Assembly (NCBI GenBank): GCA_003254905.1
Contig: QANU01094832.1
Coordinates: 936,584 to 1,000,583, forward strand
Length of the DNA stretch: 64,000 nt
DNA from: Nissolia schottii
Lineage: Eukaryota > Streptophyta > Magnoliopsida > Fabales > Fabaceae
Reading direction: 5' to 3'
Numbering within the stretch: the stretch's first letter is position 1; each line of letters opens with the position of its first letter. Below, in pieces: positions 9,928 to 21,800 of the stretch. The notes under the pieces were generated by a model, which did not search any database, was not told the DNA's origin, and saw only the letters and a list, made by a program, of their open reading frames with translations. The translations under genes were made by a program, and so were the position numbers.

Positions 9928-12175
9928 TCAACATGCTCTTATAAGCTTTGGTCGCCACACCCTCAACCAATTACAATCACCCGGTTTTGGATCCATTGTC
10001 CTTTTCTTGTTATGTATTTCGGCATCCCCAGAATCTTCTTCTGCTGCTGATACTGCTACACTCTTGATTAAGGTTGATTGCGGATTAGCACTCGCATAAG
10101 ACTCCACAATCCGGTTCACCATTTCTAACACCTCGCTCATCTTCGGCCGGTTCTTCGGATTTCTGACCAAGCAGCGGTTAGCTATTACGGCGAGCCTCTG
10201 GGCCGACTTGAAGAGGTGTTTCCTCTCAAGTCTTGGGTCCAATATTATTTGGAATTTCTTCCCATCTGAGAGGTATGGCCTTATCCATTCCAACAGCTTC
10301 TGCTCACCCTTGGGGCGATTTCGATCTATAGGGCGCCTTCCGGTAATGAGTTCATAAAGGAAGACGCCGTAGCTCCATACATCACTCTTTGACGTAAGAC
10401 GCCCAGTCTGAATGTATTCGGGAGCTGCATATCCCATTGTTCCTACTACCTGATGAACATACCAGCCATAAGAATACAAGTTTCATGTTGATTCACTAAA
10501 TTCTAGCCATTAATGCTATGTTGCTAGTTCTTAGATAGTATGATGTGTGACATAACTATAGAAGGGTAATTTCAACCATCAATGAAAATGTGCCTAATGC
10601 TATGTTAAAATGAAAATGCTAGAGAGTCAAAACTTCTGTCAGAATGACGTGGCATGTTTGAATAAAAACATGCTATTTAAGTATGTAGCATTGTTTTGTT
10701 GACATAGCACTGACCAAATGAAAATAGACAAATTTAGAATGACATTGAGTAAATTTTCACGGCACAAGAAATGAATTCATTTGTGACATGTTAGACATGA
10801 AAAAATGGATATCAAAAGGCATAAAGTGAGGCCTTATGATTTCCAGTACTTAAATCATGATTCATATGATAAATAATGGACATAACCATTTACTCCTTGT
10901 TTTATGCAAAAAAAACTACTTGCAAAGATCAAAAGCAATTACATATCTGCTTATGTGAATAGTTGATTAAGTATATGAAATAATAATAATCAAACACGGC
11001 CATACCGCAGTTGAGACATGAGTTAAGCCATCGGATGGTCCCAATCTTGCTAAACCGAAGTCCGATAGCTTCGCGTTCCACTCCTCGTCCAAAAGGATAT
11101 TCGAAGTTTTGAAATCTCTGAAAATTATCTAAATATCACACACATAGTTAGCACAATCACAACCTGCGCAACATATTTGGATATCAAATAATTTACTTTC
11201 AAAGAATTCCAATTCATCTATTCACTGCTTCCTTTAATCTTTCAATAGGAAACTATATGCCTATACCTGAAAATCCATTTCCTCATGCAGGTATGTTAAG
11301 CCACGAGCCGCATCTTGCACTATCTTCAACCTCCTACTCCACGATAGAGGAGTCTCTGACCGAGGGGACAAATGGTGTTCAACACTTCTATTAGGCATAT
11401 ACTCATAAACTAGAAGCCGCTGGATTCCTCTTTCATCGTCATCAGCACAGTACCCCACTAGTTTCACAAGATTTGGATGCTCGACTATGCCTAGAACATT
11501 CACTTCTGTTACCCACTCCCTGTGGCCCTGCAAGCCATACAATGTTAACACACTGTAACACACAGTTCCTACCTTATGTAGTAACCAGAAAATCTTTTGA
11601 GGATGGTGTAAGGTTTTCAAAACATAAATAAAAACTTGAAGTATGGAAAGATGAATAGACTATATTTGCATTATGATATTAAAACAAATAAAGTACATTA
11701 CCACCTTATCATATATTATTAAGATCATGACATTGCAGAAACGACTAAACTTATGTAAATTTCAAGAGGTAAAAAGAGAAGGTAAAACCCTTGCCTGAAT
11801 TCCTCTTTTACCAAGTTGTTTAACCGCAACTTCGATCTTTCTGGAAGGGTCATTCGCACTCTTGATCAATCCCTTGTAGACACACCCGAACCCACCCTCC
11901 CCGAGCATAAAGGAGCGGCTGAAATTCTTTGTGGCCAATTTCAGTTCAGGTACAGTAAATACTCTCAGGTTGCTGGGTCTTTGGGACAAACTAGGGAATG
12001 TGTTCCTCCTGAGGGAATCCGTGCTAGTGTCCGAGGCATCCTGAGAATTTAACTCAGAACCAGATCTCTTCATTTCACCCTCAACATAAGTAGAACTGTT
12101 GGACCGGCCCGAAATCGAATGCAAGCTCTTAGGGTTGTCCTTCTTCTCTCCATAGTTAAATGGGAAACACTTCAT
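9928..12175 (-). CDS. Receptor-like cytoplasmic kinase, PCRK1/2-like (RLCK-VII)
   Basis: Ser/Thr kinase of the RLCK-VII/PBL family; Arabidopsis PCRK1/PCRK2 act downstream of pattern-recognition receptors in immunity. Exons (minus): 12175-11795, 11527-11267, 11128-11006, 10449-9928, giving 428 aa against about 420 for PCRK1. The start is the ATG of MKCFPF; the codon six bases upstream is GTG. Residues 1-72 are a Ser-rich leader. The kinase domain shows the Gly loop GEGGFG (92-97), Lys119 in VAVK, FRD (Asp219) replacing HRD as usual for this clade, DFG (237-239) and [11 protein letters not shown]. The C-terminus WRPKLIRAC matches the PCRK tail. There is no N-terminal Gly for myristoylation. Intron 1 uses a GC donor. 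Function is inferred from homology. Confidence 0.93.
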
Positions 12176-13130
12176 TGCCACAACTGACAGGAGCTACAGT
12201 GCATTTTCAGAAAAGCAATGCAAAATTGAGAAACACAAATGATTGAAAAGAACCAAGGTATCTAAATTAAAGGCCACTGCTGATGAAGACTTTCCAAAAA
12301 ACCTCACTAATTAATAAAGGAAAACCCATTTGCCTTGAATTATCTCATTGAAAAGCAACATGGCATCTAAATCATTGTTATCAATAGCGGAATAGCAGAA
12401 ATAGCAAATAGCCAAAAACCCGCTATGAATACCACAATTAATAACATAGCAGTGTGCTCCATTTCCACTAATAAGGCTGATCTAAATTAGAGGTCATAGA
12501 TGGTGAAGAATTGACAAAAACTTCACTAATCCATAGGAAAAAAACTCGTTTGGCTTAAATTACTACATTGGAAAGCAACATGGCATCTAAATTGAAGGCC
12601 ACAGCTGATGAAGACTTTACAAAAACTTCCCTAATTCATAAAGGAACCCCTCCAAAACAGGTCTAATTTCAGATAACCCTAACAGAAATTTGGTTAACTA
12701 ATAAAATAGTGAGTCAATTTAGAACCCCAAAAATAGTCACAAATTAGGTTAAAGAAACTGTACATTTTTTTTTGGGGGAAATAAGAATAGCACGTCTTCA
12801 AATCCAAAAACAGGATCAATTGCAGGCCAAAACAGGATAATTTGTACATAAACAAAAACGATAAACCTGAAAGAAGAAAATAAAAAAGAGATATTTTTCA
12901 TGAGATTGAAACTCACCTCTAGATTACAAATAAAGAAGCTTCTTTTTTTCAGCAGCTTGGTGTGAGAGCTCAACAAAATGACAAAAATCCCTTTCTTTTC
13001 CGGTTTCTGCAGTGAGATTCAGAGATTGTGACAAGACCCTTTTTAAGTCATAGCCTCCAAAAGAGAGAGGAGAAAGACACCACACGGCAGCAGCTTCAGG
13101 GCTGCAGGGTCTTCTCAACAAACCAAAGGG
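12176..13130 (-). other. Kinase 5' leader with probable UTR intron and triplicated repeat
   Basis: A donor-like GAGGTGAG on the minus strand near 12917 and an acceptor-like CAG close to the ATG suggest a leader intron of about 0.7 kb, with a leader exon around 12918-13130. Inside the intron, three imperfect direct copies of a 65-110 bp unit (ctaaattgaaggccac... gatgaagactt) begin near 12262, 12480 and 12587. Leader limits are not proven. Confidence 0.45.
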
Positions 13131-15890
13131 GAAGCCAAATCAAGAATAAAAAAGGAACAACCTTAATTGATAATTTATTCATCCAATGATATTGTTCTTT
13201 TTAAGAACCAAAGACTAGGTGTAATGTGTGTAATGTGAACGCGTCTTTGGGACTTGAGAGACCAAGTAAGCAAGATAAGAGGCAGCACAGCTTGCTTATG
13301 TTGTTTGTTTTTGTTGGCAAGAAGGGATGTGAAGGTGGCACCACCCTTTTGTCCCTTTATCTGTCTCGGTTGGCACTGCAATGCCATCTGCTTAGTTTCA
13401 CTAAAAGGACACTTACACTGTTACACTTTTGAGTGGGGTTACTGATGTCACACCTATTTTAAGTAACCTTTAAATAAATTTGTTTTTAAGGTTGTTTTTT
13501 TGTGTGTGTGTGTGAGAACTTCGTCTTCTAAACTAAAAAATATCAAATTTATTTTTAAATTATATAAAATATCATATTTGTTTATAAAGTCAATCAAATT
13601 ATTTCTTTAACATTAAATTAATTCATCTTAAACTAATTTAATTGACTTCTTAGAAAAAAAATTAATATTTTTCATAATTTGAAACGAATTTGATAAATGT
13701 TCCAAACCTTTAGAAAAATTTAATGGTTTATTGTAAATATATATATAATAAAGATTTCACCTATGTGCCAACAAACCATGGAATGACATCTTCTTCATAA
13801 ACATTTGATTCTTGTTATGAGACAAAGTAGATTGAAATATTAAAGACATAAATATTTTTAGAGAATAAGACAAAAATAATAATAGAAACTTTAAATTATA
13901 TCTAAAAATAATGGTACAAAAGACATATTTTTAGGATAATATTAAAGTTAATTTTATATGTTTAAAAAAGAAGAGACACAAAAGATACATTTTTATTGTT
14001 TTAATATCTCAATTTTTTCTATCCCGAGATAGAAACACTACCTAATTCCTTGTGCTATGGGATTTGTTGATATTGGATAAGTGTAGGCAAATTTTAAATG
14101 ATTATCATTTAATTATATACTATCACATTAATAAAATCAATCAACTCTTTACCAACTACAAGAGAAAAAAATAATTTGGATAAGATGACCATACATGATT
14201 GAATATCCGTTTAAGGTATATATATACATTTCTTCCTTTTAAATTTCCATTTTACCCTTAATGACTCAAATATAGTAGTATCCTCAAGACGGTAGGTGCA
14301 TGTGAAAAACAGAAAGTACTAGGAAGGAAAGGGAGAATGAGTGCTTTTGCATCAAAGTGAACCTAAAGAACCTACATGGACGTTTCCAAGATGGAGAATG
14401 TTTGAACATTGGAATCCAGTATCAACTGACTGAGTGAGATTAAATGAATGTGTGTGTTATCTTTTGACTCTCTTGATCAAAAAAATTTCAGATTAAATAA
14501 TTATCTTGATTACTCCATGTTGTGTCAATTGTTGTGATTGATGTGTTGTTTCCACCAAATATTGCCATGAAAAAAAAGTGTTCTCTTTTTAACGAGTCAT
14601 GGTTGATTATTTTGATTTTGATGGGCTAGGTGAAGTTAAATTAAAGCATATGGTTTTCATGTGTTATGGAATTATTTTTGACTTTAAGGGGTATCTCTAG
14701 TCTAGTCACTTTGTATGCTATTTTTTAGTACATACTTCGAGTGTCTTGATTTCTACCATTATTTACCTGTGTTTCTATTTTTAAAAATATTCCGTTACTA
14801 ATTTTCCTTTTGACACGTACAAACGGTGCAGAAGAAATAGTATAAAATAGAATAAAATCTTAAATTATTGGTTAAAAGAGTAGTAAAACATCAAATTCAT
14901 GTTTAAACTATTTTGTGACATCAAATTCTTTTTTGAAAGATTAATTTTATTTTAAGTTAATCCATGATTTTTAGGATTACCAATATCTTGAAAATCAAAT
15001 TAATTTCACAAATATTCTTTTAATGATTAAATTGTTGTCACAAATATTTTAAAAACTAAATTGATGTCCTGACAATTCTTTGAAAGACCAATTTGGAGTT
15101 TTAATATATAAAATAAGTTACATTTAATAGGCAAAACTCAAACATGTAGAATATGCCAAGTTTCTTGTATATTTGTACCCATGCCTCCAATTATGTTCGA
15201 CAACTCTGCTGTTTAGACTTTGTCCCAAATCAAACATTAATATAATATGCGTATAAATTATGCTGAGTATAAAGAAGTTAATTTAGAAAGAAACATGTTG
15301 GCTCAACAATAACACAAAAAAATAATTGTAATTGCAAATGAAAAAAAAAATTACAATGCTAAAAATATACAAAAATTAATGTACAAGACCTGAATCCATG
15401 CATGTATGTCCCTCCCTTCAATCTAGGCACCCATTTCTCTAGGCCATTTCTTCATCCCAAAACTAGGACACACTTCCCTTCCAATCGTTTTCCTCACAAC
15501 CACAAAATGATACTCCTTTCACCCTCTTCCCCCTCCATCTTTTTCTTCCACCTTCTTTTCATGCCCATAATTGTTGAATATCATTTTTTTTTCCTTTTCT
15601 TGTTGTGATAATTCACTAGTAGATGTCCTTACTGGTTCGGCCCATTCGACCGTTGGAGTACAAAGTCATGGTCTTGTCTTATCAAAGGGTGATTGATTTT
15701 CTTGTGATAAAAAATTACTACTAGATATTCTTACAAATTCGGGTTATTCAATCTCTTTGTAAGAATTGTTTTTTTAAGATTTAAATTCACCTGCTAAAGT
15801 TGTCTACCATCTCGACCAACCCTGCGTTCATATAATTCTCATGGTCTTCATCAAGGGGTGCTTGATTTGGTGGGGCCACAAATTGTGGAA
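13131..15890. other. Intergenic region between the divergent kinase and ABCG genes
   Basis: Holds both upstream regions of two head-to-head genes. A (TG)n run lies at 13502-13514. The rest is AT-rich. A pyrimidine-rich stretch at 15400-15600 has an open frame of low-complexity composition that I do not support as a gene. No clear TATA box could be assigned to either gene. Confidence 0.5.
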
Positions 15891-18800
15891 ATGAATGGAA
15901 TGAGGAGCAATGTTGGTTCCTTGGTTGCCCTTGTCTTGTTGCTGTTCTCTCTTGTGTCTTTGAGTTTGCTGCCAAGGATTCAATGTGCAGATGACACTAG
16001 CTATGGTACCTCATTTTACACAGAGGAAATCTACAAGGAGCTTGAGAATCTTGGCAAGCTTTTAACCAGGGACATCAAATCAAGCTTAAGCTTCTGCATA
16101 AAGAATGTGTGAGTCACATGTTCTGTTATATTATTATATATTCCCCTCTCATATAATTATATTTACTTTAAGTCACACTGTGTGTTAGTTATTTGACAAT
16201 CTAGCTAGGAAGCATGGGCTATGACACAAGAACATGGTGAATTCTGAAAATTATAGGACACAATATGGATAGAGCACAGCATGTAAAATTAAGATATTAA
16301 CAAACACAAATCATAACATGAGCACCTTTGTGACATTGATGTTTAAAAAGTTAGCATTAGCCACTTGAGAAATTATATATCCCAACGATATTATATTGTT
16401 GGAAAGGGTGAGAGTCAGGGTGCAATAGGAAGGTTGTTGTCTTGTGATATGAAGGTCACACATTCGAATCCTAAAATAACCTCTCTGCTTGTTTGGGTAA
16501 GGTTGTAAACATCTACCCTCTCTGAACTCCACTAGATTGGAGATTCGAGCCTCACCGTGGCGCCCTTCTAACCATAATATAATGTAACAATTTGAAAGAT
16601 AAAAGTCACAAGACAAGGAAGCAACCGTTTTTTTTAAGTGTTTTGTGCTCCTATGTTAACTATATTGTTCATATCTTTTAGGGACAAGGATTGGGATGAA
16701 GCATTTGATTTTAAGGGAAAGTTGGAGTTTGTGGATTCTTGTGTTAAGAAAAGAGGTATGAACTCTCACATTGACATTTTAGTATCATTTAATTTTACAC
16801 AAAATTTATGCTGCTCAATCTTTCTTTGATTTTTTTTGTTGTGCATGTTTTCTTTGGCTTGAATCAAATTCATACCATTCATTTTAAAGATTAATCTTCA
16901 TATATTGTCAGCATAAAGAATTTTTTATTATCATCTAACTATATGCTAATATGTACATAACAAGGCACTAATCCATGGGTGTGGGGCAAGGACAATAAGG
17001 AGTTATTGCAGCTAGGTAGCCCTGACCCCACCCTATCGTTCATGCTCCACACCTGTGAAGCCCTCACTTGCTTGAGTAAGACTCTGGCATATACGGGTGG
17101 GCTGCCTATTTGCAGTAGCGGTCGGTCATCCTTACCCCATACCTGTGGGTTAGTGCCATGCTTTTAAAGTCTTAGAGCCCTTACTTCGATCGGCCCACCC
17201 ACTCTAGTGTGACTTTTTAGATAATAATAGCAATAGTCAAACAATTTTGTCTATGTATCAATTATATGCTACTAAATATGTAATTAAGAATTAAAAAGCA
17301 ATTTTTACTCTTACAATGCATAAAAAATGAGTTCTTTCATGTTATATTAATTCCTTTGAGTATAATGTGATTTGATTTGATTCAGGGGATTTCAGAGATA
17401 GAATATGCACTGCAACTGAAATAAAGTACTACTTCCATGGTTTCTTAGAACAAGGGGGAACATCTTCCAATTATGTGAAACCAAACAACAATTGCAATTT
17501 GACCTCATGGGTCACTGGCTGTGAACCTGGCTGGGGTTGCAGTGCTACCCAGCACATTGACCTCAAGAAGGAGTATAGGGAAATCCCTCATAGAAAAAAA
17601 GATTGTCAACCTTGTTGTGAGGGTTTTTTCTGCCCTCAAGGCTTGACTTGCATGATACGTAAGTATGTGATGCTTCTCTTTAAATTTTATTTCACACATT
17701 TTTCATGAGGAATTTATAATCAAGTTGCTATAACTATTGTGTCTTTCCAAATTTATAATCTAAGCAGTAAAGATATGATGAAATTGACATAGAAAGTGAT
17801 CACCTCTCAATAAGAGAATTGCTTGCATCATAGTATCACGCTATCTATGTATGGCCTTTGTTTTCATAAATGAGGTCTATTCATGGAGTCGAATTTATAT
17901 TATTCACATAAAAGATTATGAAATTCGGAAGGACTAATTTTAACAACAATTAAACCTTGTACCACTAGGTCGCACCAGCTATATGGATTACACAAAGTCA
18001 TAGTGTTCACCATATTCACATTCAAACCATTAACGTCTAGATCCACAGAAATTAAATAAGTGCCTTGTAGTAGAGCTATGTCTTAATGATTAGAGTAAGT
18101 TTGATTGTGCTAGTACTCATGTTGAACTAAGTACTAACATTCTGCAGAAATAGAAAAACTTTGATTTCATTTAAAATCTACGGAAATTTCTTTTGTGAAT
18201 AAAAATTAGCTGAGCTAATCCGGTGTCATGCCTTTTACCTTCTCTGATTTTATTTTATTTTTTTCTAAATGAAGCTTGCCCACTAGGCTCTTATTGTCCA
18301 ATGGCAAAACTGAATAACGAGACCGGAGTATGTGACCCGTAAGTTTGATCGTCCGCTTTATTTATTTTTTGTCCATTATTACTATTTTTTGTCTAAGAGA
18401 GTGAGTCTCAGCGCAACGGTAAGGTTGCTAATGGTACCTTGTGATCTTGAAGTCATAGGTTTAAATCCTCAAAAGCAGCCTCTCTGCTTGAAGCAGGGGT
18501 AAGGCCACCCGGACCCCACCAAGTTAAAACCTTGTACACTAGGTCACCCCTTTTATTGTTATTATTATTACTCCCACCATCTAATATTAATTGTCACTTC
18601 CTACTGATAAATACATTATTGACTCAATGAATTAAAATCTCACATTTCTGCAGATATAGTTACCAGATACCTTCTGGAGACAAGAATCATACGTGTGGCA
18701 GTGCTGATATTTGGTCTGGTGTGGTGAACAACAGTGACATCTTCTGTTCTCCAGGATCATACTGCCCAACTACAGTCCGCAAAGTCTCTTGTGATAGTGG

Positions 18801-21800
18801 GTATTGATTTGTCCCAAGGCTTTAAGTTTTGCTTCTAAGTTGTGATCAAATTCTTGGTTTTTGCAGAGATCATTCCATCTTAATCTCCATTATTACGTAA
18901 AGCAGTACTTCCTTCAGGTCCCAAATAACTGTATCGATATACATAGGTTTATGAATGAACCTAAAACCTGAAAGTGATAGTTATTTTAGACCGGAGGGAG
19001 TACTTTGGTTGTTCGGTTCATTACAACTAACCTCCTACTACTTGATGAGCATTTCTTACTCTTTTTCCCCCCCAAATTTCAGATATTACTGCAGGATGGG
19101 TTCCACTCACAAAAATCGTAAGTCTAGTTTATTTGGTTAAGTTATGCAGTCGTTTAACTCTGAATATGTTGTGCTGTTATGAAAATCTTTTTCATGTAGC
19201 CGGCCTTGAGCCTGTGAAAAATGGGCAGGGTTTGTGTTCGGTCGTCGACAACTAATATAAAACTTTGTTGAATTTTGCCATTGTGTGTCTTAAAATTGTA
19301 CTTCATGATTTTACAGCAATTTTTTTAAGTTATATAAGTTGTGCTTCATAATTTAGTAAGTATTAAAAACAATCCCTCCACTTTTCACCCATTTAAGAAA
19401 AACTCACTTGAAATATTCTCTATACATACAAATATAAACAACATAGTTAAATTGACATGATTAAATGGCTTAAGGTATTTGAATTTTTTATATCATTCAG
19501 AACCTTAGTTTGTTATTGCTCATATTTTTTACAGCATGCTCCATGTTGAGTACCTGCAATCCAAACACATCAGCCCAAAATATGCGTGTCTATGGTGCTT
19601 TGCTTATTGTAAGTAGTTTCTGATCTGACATTATTTCAATTTGCTTCATTGCTTATACATGCACTTATTATGCAGGATGGGGAAAAAAAACTCCCATTCA
19701 ACTTAGTTTTCTTTCCATGCTTCATCAAATTTTTGTTACAGTTTCTTTTTCAAGTGCATGATTACTTTTAAATGTCATAGTTTGAGCATGAATCAATTTT
19801 GACAAAATATAAATAGAGAATCTTTGACAAAAATGGTGGTCAATTTGATGAAATGAAACGATATGACCTACTTATTCATCTGAAAGGTCCTAACCATGTC
19901 ACATCATTGTGGCAAAGTTTTTGGCATTCTAGCGTTTTCCTGCTTTCTAAATTTGCTTGTGCATGAAATACTTTAACAAAATGTAGCTAGAAAAGTATAG
20001 CCAGAATCTTTGATAGAAATGGTGGCCGGTTAGCTAAGATGAAATGGTATGACCTACTTTTTCATCATAAGGTCAATAACCATACCATGTCATCTTGACA
20101 AAGTTTTCGGAACTCTAGCATTTTCCTACTTTCTAAATTTGTTTGTACATGAAATACTGTGACAAAATATAGCAAGAAAAGTATAGCTAGAATATTTTAT
20201 AGAAATGGCGGCCGGTTAGCCGAGATGAAATGGTATGACCTGCTTATTCATCTTAAGGTCAACAATCATACCAAGTCATCCTGAAAAAGTTTTTGGCATT
20301 CTAGCATTTCATTTTGTGTCTACTTCTTAAATTTTGCTAAGCATTTCTTAGGTCCAGTTTATATTTGGTATCATTTCCCCGCTTGTAGGTTGGATTGAGT
20401 ACTCTCCTGATCCTCATTTATAACTGTTCTGATCAAGTTCTAGCTACAAGGGAAAGAAGGAAAGCTAAATCAAGGGAAGCTGCAGCAAAACACGTGAGAG
20501 AGATTGCACAAGCCAGAGAAAGGTGGAAAATAGCAAAAGATCAAGTTGCTAAGAAGGGATTGGCAGAGAGGTTAAGAACCTTCTCGCGCCGGCACTCGAT
20601 GAAGCAGCAAGGAGATCAGCAGTTAAATGTTCTGCCTCCAGGCTCTTCAAGCGCGAACGAGCAGACATCTCAAGCCTCAAAAACCAAGAAAAAAGAGCCT
20701 AGCAACCTTACCAAGATGATGCATTCACTCGAGGATGATCCTAATAGCAATGAAGGATTCAACATGCAGATTGGAGATAAAAATATCAAGAAGCAGATGC
20801 CAAAGGGTGGGAAAAACTTGCACACACAAAGCCAGATTCTAAGGTATGCTTATGGAAAGATTGAGAAGGAGAAGGCTCAACAAGATCAGAAGAACTTGAC
20901 ATTCTCTGGTGTGATCTCGATGGCCAGTGCCACCGAAGGTGAGGAGCTATGATGCACAAATACTTCATTTTTGCTCGGCCGTATGCATTTTGTATGCGCA
21001 TATGATATATGCGTCAAATACTGCTACCTAAAACTACTTTTTCCTTATGTATTATCCAGGATAGAAAATATCATATTACTTGTTGAGTCTTGTTAAATTG
21101 AAAGATCATAGCACCTTCAGAATCATAATTAAAATTATTATAAATAAATATCTAGTGTTACATAATATAAACATAACCCTTTATTTTCAACACAGACGAG
21201 GAGATCACGACGAGGCCCGTGATTGAGGTGGCCTTCAAGGACTTGACTCTAACTCTGAAAGGGAAGAGGAAACACATCTTGAGGTGTGTGACAGGCAAGA
21301 TCATGCCTGGTAGGGTCTCGGCAGTGATGGGACCCTCAGGTGCAGGCAAGACCACATTCCTCTCTGCATTGGCAGGGAAGGCAAGAGGTGTCACGATGAG
21401 TGGCTCAATACTAGTTAATGGGAAGCCAGAATCCATTCACTGTTACCAGAAAATCATTGGTTATGTCCCACAAGATGATATTGTGCATGGGAACTTGACA
21501 GTTGAGGAAAACCTTCGTTTCAGTGCAAGATGCAGGTACTTTAGTTTTCTTCATTCTGCTTAATATATAGTTTCATACAATATTCTCCCATACATACAAT
21601 TTTAAAAGTTTGAAGACGAAATTATGGAATCTGAACAAAGCTAGTAAAGTAGTATAGTTTTATTGCGAGCGTGCCTAAATAGTTGTTGTTTCATTATGAA
21701 ATGGAAGACTTTCTGCTGACATGCTGAAAGCAGACAAGGTTCTGATAGTTGAGAGAGTGATTGAGACCTTAGGGCTCCAAGCAATAAGGGATTCCCTAGT

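Noticed and set aside
13175-13445. Overlapping short frames on both strands upstream of the kinase
   Set aside because: They occupy the expected kinase promoter and leader; no family resemblance.
15402-15608. Possible small Pro/Phe-rich protein
   Set aside because: Low-complexity pyrimidine-rich sequence upstream of the ABCG gene; more likely leader or promoter.
16979-17210. GC-richer block in ABCG intron 2 that might be an exon or SINE
   Set aside because: No A/B boxes, no splice sites that fit the frame, and the gene is complete without it.
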